A stretch of 64,000 bases of DNA from Candidatus Roseilinea sp. NK_OTU-006. Its GTDB lineage: Bacteria; Chloroflexota; Anaerolineae; J036; Brachytrichaceae. This document shows positions 26,209 through 35,255 of the stretch, piece after piece. The notes under the pieces were generated by a model. That model saw nothing but the letters and a program-made list of their open reading frames with translations. It was not told where the DNA came from and searched no databases. The position numbers were made by a program, and so were the translations under genes. Positions within the stretch are counted from its first letter, which is position 1. The number at the start of each line of letters is the position of its first letter. The DNA is taken from the NCBI RefSeq assembly GCF_012931985.1, contig NZ_JAAFGM010000007.1:62001-126000 (forward strand), in the 5' to 3' direction.

Positions 26209-27687
26209 ATGTCAACCAACGGTCGCCTGCTCAACTACATCAACGGTCAATGGATGGAATCCGGCGCCGGCGCGTTCCTCGACGTGAAGAACCCCGCCAC
26301 CGCCCAAGTGATGGCCCAAGTGCCGCTCTCGCCGGCCGAAGAGGTGCACCTGGCCGCCGAAGCCGGCGTCAAGGCATTCAAGCATTGGCGGCGCGTGCCG
26401 GCCGTCGAGCGGGTGCAACATCTCTACAAATTCAAGCGCTTGCTAGAAGAGCACCGCGATGAGCTTTCGCGCCTGATCACCAACGAGTGCGGCAAGACCT
26501 ACGCCGAGAGTCAGGCCGAGATGCAGCGCGCCATCGAGAACGTCGAGGTGGCCTGCGGTATCCCCAGCCTGATGCAAGGCTTCAACAACGAAGACATCGC
26601 GCGCGGCATTGACGAGCATTGCTTCCGCCAGCCACTCGGCGTCGTCGCCGCCATCACGCCGTTCAACTTTCCCGGCATGGTGCCGCTGTGGTTCCTGCCC
26701 TACGCCGTCGCCACCGGCAACTGCTTCATCCTCAAGCCCAGCGAGAAGGTGCCGATGACGATGCAGCGCATTTTCCAATTGCTGGAGCAGTCCGGCTTCC
26801 CGCCCGGCGTGGTTCAGGTGGTGAACGGCGCAAAAGAAGCCGTGGACGCTATTCTCGATCATCCCGACATTCGCGCGGTGAGCTTTGTGGGCAGCACGCC
26901 GGTGGCCCGCTACATCTACGAGCGCGCCGCGCGGGCCGGCAAGCGCGTACAGGCGCAAGGCGGCGCCAAGAACCCGGTCGTCATCATGCCGGACGCCGAC
27001 ATGGACATGACCACGCGCATCGTGGCCGATTCGGCATTCGGCTGCGCCGGACAGCGCTGCCTGGCCGCCTCGGTCGGCATCACCGTGGGCGAAGCGCGCA
27101 ACATCTTCGTGGAGCAACTGGCCGACGCAGCCGCCTCGCGCAAAGTGGGCTACGGGCTGGATGAAGGCGTGGAGATGGGGCCGGTGATCACCGCAGAGAG
27201 CAAAGCGCGCATCGAGAAGTTGATCGCGCTCGGCGAGCAGGAAGGCGCGCAGGTGCTGGTGGATGGGCGCAATAAGAAGGTGAAGGGCTACGAAGACGGC
27301 AACTTCGTCTTCCCCACCATCCTTGACCACGTGCCGCCCAAGAGCGAGATCGCCCGCACCGAAATCTTCGGCCCGGTGTTCAGCCTGATGCATGCCGAGA
27401 CCATCGAGGAAGCGATTGCGCTGGTCAACGACCGCAGCTACGGCAACATGGCATGCATCTTCACCAGCAGCGGCGCGGCAGCGCGTCAGTTCCGCTACGA
27501 GGTGAACACCGGCAACGTGGGCATCAACGTCGGCGTAGCTGCGCCGATGGCCTTCTTCCCCTTCAGCGGCTGGCGCGAGAGCTTCTTCGGCGACCTGCAC
27601 GCTCAGGGCATGCATGGCGTCGAGTTCTACACCGAGACCAAAGTCGTCGTCGAACGCTGGCCGAAAGAGTGGAGCCGGAAGTTCTAG
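26209..27687 (+). CDS. mmsA: CoA-acylating methylmalonate-semialdehyde dehydrogenase
   Basis: A 492-residue aldehyde dehydrogenase. The nucleophile is C284 in [11 protein letters not shown]. The motif [20 protein letters not shown] and the QGGAKNPV segment, with Gly where other ALDHs carry the general-base Glu, are hallmarks of methylmalonate/malonate-semialdehyde dehydrogenases. These convert the semialdehydes to propionyl-CoA or acetyl-CoA. This is the last carbon-recovery step of valine breakdown and of reductive thymine/uracil breakdown after transamination of the beta-amino acid. That fits the dihydropyrimidinase and NMT1 transporter upstream. A bidirectional terminator lies 206 bp downstream. 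Confidence 0.9.
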   Translation: MSTNGRLLNYINGQWMESGAGAFLDVKNPATAQVMAQVPLSPAEEVHLAAEAGVKAFKHWRRVPAVERVQHLYKFKRLLEEHRDELSRLITNECGKTYAESQAEMQRAIENVEVACGIPSLMQGFNNEDIARGIDEHCFRQPLGVVAAITPFNFPGMVPLWFLPYAVATGNCFILKPSEKVPMTMQRIFQLLEQSGFPPGVVQVVNGAKEAVDAILDHPDIRAVSFVGSTPVARYIYERAARAGKRVQAQGGAKNPVVIMPDADMDMTTRIVADSAFGCAGQRCLAASVGITVGEARNIFVEQLADAAASRKVGYGLDEGVEMGPVITAESKARIEKLIALGEQEGAQVLVDGRNKKVKGYEDGNFVFPTILDHVPPKSEIARTEIFGPVFSLMHAETIEEAIALVNDRSYGNMACIFTSSGAAARQFRYEVNTGNVGINVGVAAPMAFFPFSGWRESFFGDLHAQGMHGVEFYTETKVVVERWPKEWSRKF

Positions 27688-27893
27688 TCCGAATGGCCGG
27701 CCTCACCGCAACCGGCCTTGGGCGCCAGCGCTCTGTTCGCCCTGGCGACGCGGAGGACCGGCGCGCCCTGCTTCGCACCGAACCACCGCGGGCGTGGGAT
27801 TGCGCCCGATTGGGCGGGATGCTGAACGGCGGACGCCGCGGCGTAAAGCACTGCGCCCCCGACGCCGGTGGATGCGACGGCAGGGTGAACTCA
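27688..27893. other. Intergenic stretch with no recognised gene
   Basis: A GC-rich spacer between mmsA and the bidirectional terminator. I find no coding signature or RNA gene. The stretch from the hairpin to the ilvA stop (27929-28065) is likewise empty. Confidence 0.45.
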
Positions 27894-27928
27894 AAACGGT
27901 CAGACCGCTTGAAGCGGTCTGACCGTTT
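27894..27928. terminator. Perfect 16-bp hairpin, bidirectional terminator
   Basis: A perfect 16-bp stem (27894-27909 with 27913-27928) encloses a 3-nt loop. It begins with AAA and ends with TTT, so it looks like an intrinsic terminator on both strands. It lies between the convergent mmsA (plus) and threonine dehydratase (minus) genes, where such an element is expected. Confidence 0.8.
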
Positions 27929-28065
27929 GATGCGTCAGTTTGGGATTCCTTTCGATTGGGCTTGTAGCACCAAACTCAAGTCAGGCCGGGCATGGCGCGC
28001 GCTCCGACTTGGGTTTGATGAATCAAGTCTGCGCGCCGTCGTGCTTTGTGGCTCATGTCCGGCGC

Positions 28066-29304
28066 TTAACTTGGCCATTCGCCCAGCCGCACGCGCTCGA
28101 CGTGATAGCCGGCATCGGCCAGCCGCTGCATCACGGCCTGTCCATGAGCCTCGTCACGCACCTCGAGCACGAGTTCCAGGCCGGTGCGCGTGAGCGGCGC
28201 CAACCACACCGCCCGTCGGTGGATCACGTCAATGATGTTGGCCCCACATGCCGCCACGTGGTTGATCACCGCTGCAAGCTGGCCGGGGCGGTCCAGCACG
28301 GTGAGGCGCAACACGACGATGCGCCCCTGCTGCACCATCACTTGCTCGATGACCCGCGCCAGCAGATTGCCATCAATGTTGCCGCCGCATAGCACAGCGC
28401 AGACGACATCGCCTGGCTCGACCGCAACTTTGCCCGCGAGCAGCGCAGCCACGCCGGCCGCGCCGGCCCCTTCCACCACCAGCCGGGCATACTGGGCGCA
28501 ATGGGCAATGCCCCGCGCGATCTCGTCGTCGCTCACCTCCACCACGTCATCCACCAGTTCGCGGATGTAGCGCAGCGTCAGCTCGCCCGGGCGCTTGACG
28601 GCGATGCCATCGGCGATGGTATGAGCCGAGGGGGCCGTGACCACTTGGCCGGCCGCCAACGACGCACGCACCGGCGCACAAGCCGCTGATTGCACGCCCA
28701 CGATGCGCACGCCGGGCTTAAGCGCTTTCACCGCGATGGCGATGCCGCTGATCAAGCCCCCACCGCCGATGGGCACGAGGAGCGTGTTCAGCTCGGGCAG
28801 CGCGGACAGGATTTCCAACCCAATCGTGCCCTGCCCGGCGATGACAAGTGGGTCTTCGAAGGCATGCACGAACGTCAAGCCGCGCGCTTGCTGCTGTTCG
28901 CGGGCGAACGCGCCGGCATCATCAAACGTTGCGCCGTGCAAGATCACCTCCGCGCCCAAGTCGCGCGTGCTCACCACCTTGGTCAGCGGGGCATGCTCCG
29001 GCATCACGATCGTCGCCGGGATGCCGAAGAGGCGCGCAGCCAGCGCCACCCCCTGCGCGTGATTGCCGGCGCTGGCTGTAATCACGCCGCGCTGGCGCTC
29101 CTCCTCGCCCAGCCGGCTGATCTTGTTATACGCGCCGCGAATCTTGAACGAGCCGGCCCGCTGCAACGATTCGGCTTTCAGAAACACGCGCGCGCCGAGG
29201 GTGCGCGTCAGGCGCAGCTCCGGCAGCACCGGCGTGAGGATGAGCTGATCGCGCAACACCTGCTGCGCGGCGTAGATGTCGGCGAGGGTGATGGACGTTG
29301 TCAT
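28066..29304 (-). CDS. ilvA: Threonine ammonia-lyase (threonine dehydratase) with ACT domain
   Basis: A 412-residue PLP enzyme of fold type II. The PLP lysine is in GSFKIRGAYNKI near residue 54, and the phosphate-binding glycine loop is PIGGGGLISGIAIAVK. The N-terminal 325 residues are catalytic. The last 80 carry an ACT-like regulatory domain (RIVVLRLTVLDRPGQLAAVI, then NHVAACGANIIDVIH), so allosteric control by amino acids is likely. It deaminates threonine to 2-oxobutyrate. This single-ACT form resembles the TdcB/catabolic or short biosynthetic type. Its ATG overlaps the stop codon of the glycerate kinase gene by 4 bp, showing an operon. Confidence 0.92.
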   Translation of the reverse strand: MTTSITLADIYAAQQVLRDQLILTPVLPELRLTRTLGARVFLKAESLQRAGSFKIRGAYNKISRLGEEERQRGVITASAGNHAQGVALAARLFGIPATIVMPEHAPLTKVVSTRDLGAEVILHGATFDDAGAFAREQQQARGLTFVHAFEDPLVIAGQGTIGLEILSALPELNTLLVPIGGGGLISGIAIAVKALKPGVRIVGVQSAACAPVRASLAAGQVVTAPSAHTIADGIAVKRPGELTLRYIRELVDDVVEVSDDEIARGIAHCAQYARLVVEGAGAAGVAALLAGKVAVEPGDVVCAVLCGGNIDGNLLARVIEQVMVQQGRIVVLRLTVLDRPGQLAAVINHVAACGANIIDVIHRRAVWLAPLTRTGLELVLEVRDEAHGQAVMQRLADAGYHVERVRLGEWPS

Positions 29305-30569
29305 GGGAGAGATTCCAAACGATGGCGCATTGTGCTTTGCGTTGCGGTTGCATCGCTTAGCCTCAGGGCGATGATGACATCAGCGACATTGGTGCCGGTC
29401 GGGCCGGTCATGATCAACTCGCCCAGCGGCGCGAAGAAATGATAGCTGTCATTGCGCTCAAGATAGTCAAGGGCTTCCAAGCCGCGCTCGCGCGCGCGTC
29501 GCACCGTGTCGGCGAACGCCATCGCGCCGGCGGCATCGGTCGGGCCGTCGGTGCCATCGGTGCCCAGCGCCGCGATGCCGACGCAGGGGCGCGTCCGCGG
29601 GTCCGCTTGCGCATCCAGTTCCATAGCCGCCGCCAGCGCCAACTCCTGGTTGCGCCCGCCTTTGCCATTGCCACGCACGGTCACGGTGGTCTCGCCGCCA
29701 TAGATCAGGCACACACCGTGCGCTGTAGGCGGCGCATCGGCATCCAGCAATGCGCGGGCGATTTGCACGCCGGCCTCGCGCGCCTTGCCGCGCAGCGTGG
29801 TGGTGACCACGCGCGCGGCAAGGCCGAGCCGCTCCGCCGCTTGCGCTGCGGATTGGCACGCCTGCGCATTGTTGCCCACCAGCACGTTGTGCGCCTGTGG
29901 GTCGTTCGTCAACCCGCCCGCGATCACGTCGAGCGGATCGCCGATCACGTCGCTGAGGATCAAGCCGATGACCGTCGCCGGCTGCGCCAGTCGCACCAGA
30001 CCGCCGCGCTTCAGGCGATCCAGCCGCGCGCGCACGGCGTTCATCTCGTAAATGTCGGCCCCGCTGCGCAGCAACGCATCGTTGATGGCGCGCATCGCGT
30101 TCAGCGAGATGCCGGCGTGGGGCGCGACCAGCAGCGCCGACGCTCCCCCGCTGACACAGACGATGACCAGCGTCTGCGCCGTGCAACCGCGCAGCGCCGC
30201 GCGCACTGCCCGGCCGGCGCGCAAGCTGTGCTCGTCCGGCACCGGATGACCGGCTTCGATCAGGGTAAAGCCTCGACGGGTGAGCTTGGCCCTTAGGTCA
30301 GGAGACAGATGCTCATGCTTGGTGACGATGACGGCGCAGGACAAGTGATCATCCAGCAAACGAACCACCTCGGCGGCCATCGGCGCCGACGCTTTGCCAA
30401 CAGCGATCAGGCGCGCGTCATCGAAGGCGCGCAGGTCGCACGTCACGCCATCCATCACGAGCGATTCGCCGTCGCGACGGACGTGACGGCGAATCGCCTC
30501 AGCGGGGTCAGCAGCGCGCAGGGCCGCGCCGATGATCGCCTCGAGCGCTGCGCGCAGTTCGATGCTCAT
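29301..30569 (-). CDS. Glycerate 2-kinase (GckA/TtuD, MOFRL family)
   Basis: A 422-residue kinase starting MSIELRAALEAIIGAALRAA. Family features are RLIAVGKASAPMAAEVV, LVIVCVSGGASALLVAPHAG and the C-terminal MOFRL domain with CLIYGGETTVTVRGNGKGGR, NQELALAAA and ALGTDGTDGPTDAAGA. It phosphorylates D-glycerate to 2-phosphoglycerate, feeding glycolysis from glyoxylate, serine or tartrate metabolism. An upstream in-frame start at 30596 exists, but the ATG at 30569 aligns better with the family. It is translationally coupled to threonine dehydratase. Confidence 0.9.
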   Translation of the reverse strand: MSIELRAALEAIIGAALRAADPAEAIRRHVRRDGESLVMDGVTCDLRAFDDARLIAVGKASAPMAAEVVRLLDDHLSCAVIVTKHEHLSPDLRAKLTRRGFTLIEAGHPVPDEHSLRAGRAVRAALRGCTAQTLVIVCVSGGASALLVAPHAGISLNAMRAINDALLRSGADIYEMNAVRARLDRLKRGGLVRLAQPATVIGLILSDVIGDPLDVIAGGLTNDPQAHNVLVGNNAQACQSAAQAAERLGLAARVVTTTLRGKAREAGVQIARALLDADAPPTAHGVCLIYGGETTVTVRGNGKGGRNQELALAAAMELDAQADPRTRPCVGIAALGTDGTDGPTDAAGAMAFADTVRRARERGLEALDYLERNDSYHFFAPLGELIMTGPTGTNVADVIIALRLSDATATQSTMRHRLESLP

Positions 30570-30599
30570 GCCGCCGATTGTAGAGGTAACCCGCAATGC

Positions 30600-31517
30600 T
30601 CACGCGGTCTTCACTGCCTCGGCCTTTCTGCGGCGGCGCGCGCGCCGGATGAGCAGCGCCAGCAAGACGATCGGGATGGCCAAGATCAACAACACGGGCA
30701 GGACGACGATGACCAGCCAGATCAACAGCGAGGCCAGCCCCTGCAACGTGGCAATCAGCGCCTCAAACGCTTCTTTGACCACACCCGCCGGCTGCCAGCC
30801 GCCCAACTGAAGCGGCTGCGCCAGCGCGTCGGGGATGAGCGTGACCGAGATGGTGGCCAGCGCCGCCGACTGGGAGAGATATTTCATGCGTCCCTTGATC
30901 TGCTCGATTTGCCCGCGAATCTCGGTGAGTTCGCGGTACACGGCCAGCACGTCCTCAGTGGTGGTCGCCTGCTCAAGGATCTTCTGGAGCTGCGCTTCGG
31001 TCGCCTCCAGGTTCTTCAGCCGGGCGTCAAGGTCCACGTACTCGGCAGTCACGTCTTCGCCGCGCACGTTTTCGCTGCGCACTTCGACAGCCAGCGCGCG
31101 GATGCGGTTCATCACCTCGTCGAAGCGCGCTGCATCTACGCGCAGCATGACGTAGCCTTGTAGGGCGTTATCACGGACGCGCGACGCGCTCGACGACACG
31201 ACGAAACCGCCGAATTCCTGGGCCAGCTTGGCCAGCGCGTCCATTTGCGCCTGCGTGTCTTTCACAACGATGGTCACGTCGGCCGTTCGGATGATCAGTC
31301 GCTGCTGGACGGCCTGATCCGATGCCTCGTCGGGGAGTTGCATCGGTGAACGTGCGGCGCTCTCAGGCATCGCCGGCGCCGCTGTTGGCGCCGCCATAGC
31401 CGTAAACTCCGAGAGGTTTGGCGGCGGCGCTGCCGGCGCGGCACAGGCCGATACCAATAGTGCAACTGAACCAAACAGCGCGACGAGTGCAAGGCAGCGT
31501 TTAAGTGTGGTCATCAT
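30600..31517 (-). CDS. DUF4349-family lipoprotein
   Basis: A 305-residue exported protein; the start is set by AGGGAGG directly upstream of a pair of ATGs (31517/31514). The lipobox LVSAC follows a hydrophobic segment. The DUF4349 core begins RLIIRTADVTIVVKDTQAQM, runs through GGFVVSSSASRVRDNALQGY, and includes a coiled coil (LDARLKNLEATEAQLQKILE and REIRG-like helices). A long hydrophobic segment near 255-290 (SLLIWLVIVVLPVLLILAIP) and a basic tail end the protein. So it is anchored at both ends of its extracytoplasmic domain. DUF4349 proteins are common envelope proteins of unknown function. Confidence 0.85.
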   Translation of the reverse strand: MMTTLKRCLALVALFGSVALLVSACAAPAAPPPNLSEFTAMAAPTAAPAMPESAARSPMQLPDEASDQAVQQRLIIRTADVTIVVKDTQAQMDALAKLAQEFGGFVVSSSASRVRDNALQGYVMLRVDAARFDEVMNRIRALAVEVRSENVRGEDVTAEYVDLDARLKNLEATEAQLQKILEQATTTEDVLAVYRELTEIRGQIEQIKGRMKYLSQSAALATISVTLIPDALAQPLQLGGWQPAGVVKEAFEALIATLQGLASLLIWLVIVVLPVLLILAIPIVLLALLIRRARRRRKAEAVKTA

Positions 31518-31680
31518 GGTCATCCTCCCTTCGACCTTTGGATGAGTGTGCAACTTCACTTTGAAGACGTCAAATGTGCTGCAGAGTTCCACGTCGAGCC
31601 GCATAGCGACCCCATTGGCGCGACGTCGAGCGCCGGGCCACTGTGGAAAATGCATCGGCTGCGTCAGGTAAATGTCATGC
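31518..31680. other. Intergenic region between divergent DUF4349 and pspA genes
   Basis: No coding signature is seen. Short frames here lack family motifs. The pspA promoter/operator candidate follows at 31681. Confidence 0.4.
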
Positions 31681-31703
31681 CCAGGCGACCTGGTAGCTAT
31701 AAT
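31681..31703 (+). promoter_or_regulatory. Candidate pspA promoter with palindromic operator
   Basis: A consensus TATAAT lies at 31698-31703. Immediately upstream, CCAGG-CGA-CCTGG (31681-31693) is a 5-3-5 palindrome where a repressor or activator could bind next to RNA polymerase. No matching -35 hexamer is found. Between this box and the ATG at 31831 a leader of about 120 nt would remain. Confidence 0.4.
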
Positions 31704-31830
31704 TTCGATCATCTGCTTGCCTTCGTGGCTGTCTGGAATTCGTCCTCATCGGGGTCGCGATCTCCACGGGAGGGCGATTCGGATGAGCTGGGGGAGCAGC
31801 GACGGTTTTGCACATCCCGGAGGAAAACGA

Positions 31831-32511
31831 ATGGCTTCTCTTCTCGACAAAGTGAGCACGCTGATTCAAGCGAACCTGCACGCGTTGGTGGACAACGCGC
31901 TGAAATCCAACTCAATGGCGGTCATTGACCAGTACATCCGCGACGTGGACAACAACCTCGATGCCTTGGAGGACGCTGCAGCCACCGTAGGCGGCCAGGT
32001 TAAGACGCTAGAACGCAAGACTGCCGAGTATAAAAAACAGATAGACGAGTTGGATCGCAATATCGACCTCTTCCTCACCCAGGGGAAGGATGACCTGGCG
32101 CGCGCCGCGCAGGCCAAGCTGAACTCGGTGCGCAGCCTATACGAGACCTACAACAGCCAGTTGGAACGCCAGCAGCGCGAGTACAAAGCGCTGCTCGACG
32201 CGCGCCTGAAGCTACAGGCGAAGCTCACGACCATCCGCCAGCAACGTGAGGAGATGGTAGCCCTACTCGACTTGGCCAAGGCTAAGGAGATTACCAACAA
32301 GGCGATCAAGTCGCTGGACGACCTGGCCGGCGTGGGCGACGCCGATGTCGCCCGCATGGCCGAGGCCATTCGGGCGCGGCTCGACCAGGCCTCGGCCCGC
32401 GCCGAGATGGCCGCCCAAAACCTGGATGCGCAGATGGACGAGGTGCTCGGCCGCGGCGAACTGGACGCCCAACTCGAGGAGCGCAAGCGGCGGTTGGGGA
32501 TTAGCCAGTAG
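31831..32511 (+). CDS. pspA: PspA/IM30 (Vipp1) family membrane-stress protein
   Basis: A 226-residue, almost wholly alpha-helical coiled-coil protein (MASLLDKVSTLIQANLHALV at the N terminus, an amphipathic helix that contacts membranes). PspA/IM30 proteins are ESCRT-III-like and form rods or rings that stabilise damaged inner membrane. GGAGG lies 8 nt before the ATG. It begins a four-gene co-directional set with a coiled-coil membrane protein, NfeD and a slipin, which together suggest envelope-stress maintenance. Confidence 0.9.
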   Translation: MASLLDKVSTLIQANLHALVDNALKSNSMAVIDQYIRDVDNNLDALEDAAATVGGQVKTLERKTAEYKKQIDELDRNIDLFLTQGKDDLARAAQAKLNSVRSLYETYNSQLERQQREYKALLDARLKLQAKLTTIRQQREEMVALLDLAKAKEITNKAIKSLDDLAGVGDADVARMAEAIRARLDQASARAEMAAQNLDAQMDEVLGRGELDAQLEERKRRLGISQ

Positions 32512-32576
32512 CCGACAAACAGCAACGCGGGCGCAGGTCATCGCCGGCACCTATCAACCACCGATCGGTCGAGCCA

Positions 32577-33443
32577 ATGGACGACCTGAGAGAACGCACG
32601 CGCGGCAAGCTCATTCAGAACGCGATCTTCAGCCTGCCCAGCGCACTGATCATCGCAGCCGCGATCATCCTGGTCGGGCTCGGCGTGCCAATCCCGATCT
32701 TGGGCGATCCACCGTTCAACGTGTCGCCGGTATGGTGGCTGGCCGGGTTGGCGCCGCTGTGGTTGGGCGTGATCGGCATGGGCGTCGCCAGCCGGCAAGC
32801 CGGCGAGCGGGCCATGTCCCAGGCGTTGCGCGAAGCATTCGACCTCAGCCGAATCCGCAACCCCAGCCTGCGCATGAACGTCAAACAGGCCATCGCCTAC
32901 CGCGAACGGATTGACAAGGCGGTGGAACGCTTTACCGACTCCGCGATGCAGCATCGCATGCAAGATGTGGCCAACCAGGTGGAAGCATGGGTGCGCAACA
33001 TCTATGCGCTGGCCAGCCGGCTGGATGCCTTCCAGAACGACGAGATCATCAAGAAAGACTTGAACGACGTGCCGGAGTCCATCAAGCGTCTCAAGCAGCG
33101 CGCGCTACAAGAGCAGGATGAGCGCATCCGGCGCGAGCTGGACGAGACCATCAGCCGCCGGCAGTCGCAATACAACAACCTGCTTAAGCTGGAGACCGCG
33201 ATGGATCGCGCCGAGCTGCAGTTGGAGAACACGCTCACGGCGCTCGGCACCGTGTATTCGCAGATGCTGCTGCTGGATGCACGAGACGTGGACGGCAACA
33301 AAGCTCAGCGCTTGCGCGAAAGCATCACCGAGCAAGTCAATTCGCTGCACGACATCCTGGCTTCGATGGAGGAGGTGTACGACGGCAGTCACGACCCAGT
33401 TGAACGCCGCCGCGCCAATCTGAGCGATGGCGGCGCGCGTTAA
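32577..33443 (+). CDS. Membrane-anchored coiled-coil protein, unknown function
   Basis: A 288-residue protein with two N-terminal hydrophobic helices (about 17-40, SLPSALIIAAAIILVGLGVP, and about 52-68). A long charged, helical C-terminal region follows (AFDLSRIRNPSLRMNVKQAI, then RERIDKAVERFTDSAM and ESIKRLKQRALQEQDERIRR), probably cytoplasmic and coiled-coil. I do not recognise a named family. It is placed between pspA and nfeD on the same strand, so a role in the same membrane-maintenance module is likely. It may be a membrane receptor or adaptor for the PspA coiled coil. Confidence 0.75.
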   Translation: MDDLRERTRGKLIQNAIFSLPSALIIAAAIILVGLGVPIPILGDPPFNVSPVWWLAGLAPLWLGVIGMGVASRQAGERAMSQALREAFDLSRIRNPSLRMNVKQAIAYRERIDKAVERFTDSAMQHRMQDVANQVEAWVRNIYALASRLDAFQNDEIIKKDLNDVPESIKRLKQRALQEQDERIRRELDETISRRQSQYNNLLKLETAMDRAELQLENTLTALGTVYSQMLLLDARDVDGNKAQRLRESITEQVNSLHDILASMEEVYDGSHDPVERRRANLSDGGAR

Positions 33444-33553
33444 TCCGCGCCTCATCCTTTGACCAGCATCTTTCTAACCGATGAGCGATATCGTCCACAG
33501 CAACCCGCTCGGCGAGCGAGACGATGCGCTCCGGCGGTCGCGCAGGGAGAACC

Positions 33554-34234
33554 ATGGACATCGGACAGGCAGTTTTCGACGTCATCGCCAATCCAAACAT
33601 CGCGTATGCGTTGCTCATGCTAGGCTTGATCGCGCTGGTGATGGCCTTTGCCGTGCCGGGCACCGGCCTGCTCGAGATCGGCGCCGGGTTGTGCCTGCTC
33701 CTGGCCCTGCTCGGTTTGTCTCGCCTGCCCGTGAACATCGCCGGCCTATTACTCATCCTCGCCGGCATCGGACTGTTGATCGCCGATATTCAGATCCAGA
33801 GCGGGTTAGTCGCGCTCGGCGGGGCCATCCTCCTGGGCATCGGCTCGCTCTTCCTGTTCCGACCAGACGAGCGGGCTTTCGCCGTATCGTGGTGGTTGAT
33901 CATGCTGGCATCGGGCGGCTCGGCGATTTTCTTCGGCTTCGGGTTGCACCGCGCCCTGCACGCCATGCAGCAGCGACCGGTCATCTCGCCCGACAACATC
34001 CTGGGCGCGCATGGCGTGATCAAGTCACCCCTCACCCCCGAGTCGCAGTTCACCGGCACCGCGCAAGTCGCCGGCGAGCTCTGGACGGTCAAATCGGACG
34101 AGCCGATCGGCGAAGGCGCCCCCATTGTCGTTTTACAAGTCGAAGGGTTAACATTGTTTGTGCGCGCGCTCGCACATCCGCCGGAGCAGGCGGAACGCGA
34201 AGCGCAAATCACAGAGGAGAAAAATAAGAAATGA
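33554..34234 (+). CDS. NfeD-family membrane protein
   Basis: A 226-residue protein with about five hydrophobic helices in the first 140 residues and a C-terminal OB-fold-like NfeD domain (NILGAHGVIKSPLTPESQFT, then GELWTVKSDEPIGEGAPIVV and a closing LQVEGLTLFV). It lacks the N-terminal ClpP-like protease of long NfeD proteins. NfeD partners bind SPFH/slipin proteins in lipid microdomains. Here the gene overlaps the downstream slipin gene by 4 bp, the classic nfeD-slipin pairing. AGGGAGA precedes the ATG at 33554. Confidence 0.88.
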   Translation: MDIGQAVFDVIANPNIAYALLMLGLIALVMAFAVPGTGLLEIGAGLCLLLALLGLSRLPVNIAGLLLILAGIGLLIADIQIQSGLVALGGAILLGIGSLFLFRPDERAFAVSWWLIMLASGGSAIFFGFGLHRALHAMQQRPVISPDNILGAHGVIKSPLTPESQFTGTAQVAGELWTVKSDEPIGEGAPIVVLQVEGLTLFVRALAHPPEQAEREAQITEEKNKK

Positions 34235-35178
34235 GCGGTTTAGCCACATTGATCGCGGTCGGTTTAATCGTCGTCATCGCGCTGTTCATCCTGGGAGGCT
34301 TACTGCGATCCTTCATCTTGATCGCCAGAGAATACGAACGGTATGTCGTCTTCCGCCTGGGCCGCTCCATCGGCGCCAAAGGACCTGGATTGATCATCCT
34401 GATCCCGTTAATTGACACCGCCACGAAAGTGGATTTGCGCGAGCAGTTCATGGAAGTGCCGCAGCAGACGGCAATCACCAAGGACAACGCGCCGATCTCG
34501 GTGGACTTTCTCACCTACTGGAAGGTATCCGATCCGGAGCGCAGCGTGCTGCAGGTGGGCAACTTCGCGGCGGCATCGCAAGGCATCGCGACGACGACGC
34601 TGCGCGCCGTCATCGGCGACATCACGCTGGACGATGTGCTGGCCCAGCGCGAACGCATCAACCAGACGCTGCGCAGCAAGCTCGACGAAGTGACCGAACG
34701 CTGGGGGGTGAAGATCACCGCAGTTGAGATCCGCGAGATTACGCCGCCGCGCGAAGTGCAGGAGGCGATGAACCGCCAGATGAGCGCCGAGCGCACGCGC
34801 CGCGCGCTGGTCACCGAAGCCGAGGGCAAGCGCCAAGCCGCCGTCACCCTGGCCGATGGCGAGAAGACCGCGGCCATCCTGCGCGCAGAAGGCTCGAAGC
34901 AATCAGCCATCCTCGAGGCCGAGGGCCAGAAGATGGCGCAGGCGCTGCGCGCCGAGGGCTTCGCCACAGCGTTGAACGCAATCTTTGAAGCTGCGCGACA
35001 TGTGGATGCCAACACCATGTTGATCCAGTACCTGGAAGCGCTCAAGGCGATCGGCGCCAGCCCGGCGACGAAATACATCTTCCCCATGGAATTCACCAAT
35101 CTGGTCAAGCCGTTAGCGGAGATGATGGCGGCGAACGGCAAGGGGACGCGCGACAGTATCCAGCCGTCCGGCGAATGA
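34231..35178 (+). CDS. Slipin/stomatin-like SPFH protein
   Basis: A 315-residue SPFH protein. A single N-terminal helix (LATLIAVGLIVVIALFILGG) is followed by the SPFH core (REYERYVVFRLGRSIGAKGP, then LIPLIDTATKVDLREQ and QQTAITKDNAPISVD). A long Ala/Glu-rich coiled coil (TEAEGKRQAAVTLADGEK, then ILRAEGSKQSAILEAEGQKM) mediates oligomerisation. Slipins form membrane-microdomain scaffolds with NfeD. Its ATG overlaps the nfeD stop codon by 4 bp. A hairpin terminator follows 32 bp after the stop. Confidence 0.92.
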   Translation: MSGLATLIAVGLIVVIALFILGGLLRSFILIAREYERYVVFRLGRSIGAKGPGLIILIPLIDTATKVDLREQFMEVPQQTAITKDNAPISVDFLTYWKVSDPERSVLQVGNFAAASQGIATTTLRAVIGDITLDDVLAQRERINQTLRSKLDEVTERWGVKITAVEIREITPPREVQEAMNRQMSAERTRRALVTEAEGKRQAAVTLADGEKTAAILRAEGSKQSAILEAEGQKMAQALRAEGFATALNAIFEAARHVDANTMLIQYLEALKAIGASPATKYIFPMEFTNLVKPLAEMMAANGKGTRDSIQPSGE

Positions 35179-35210
35179 CGACCGCCGGCAGCGCGCAGCC
35201 CGGACAAAAA

Positions 35211-35244
35211 GCCGGCGTGGGGGACAGGCTCAGCCCACGCCGGC
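35211..35244. terminator. Bidirectional terminator between slipin and purK
   Basis: An 11-bp perfect stem (35211-35221 with 35234-35244) encloses a 12-nt loop. It is preceded by AAAAA and followed 9 nt later by TTTT. It sits between the convergent slipin (plus) and purK (minus) genes, close enough to purK to serve as its terminator. Confidence 0.7.
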
Positions 35245-35255
35245 CTGTGCGCTTT

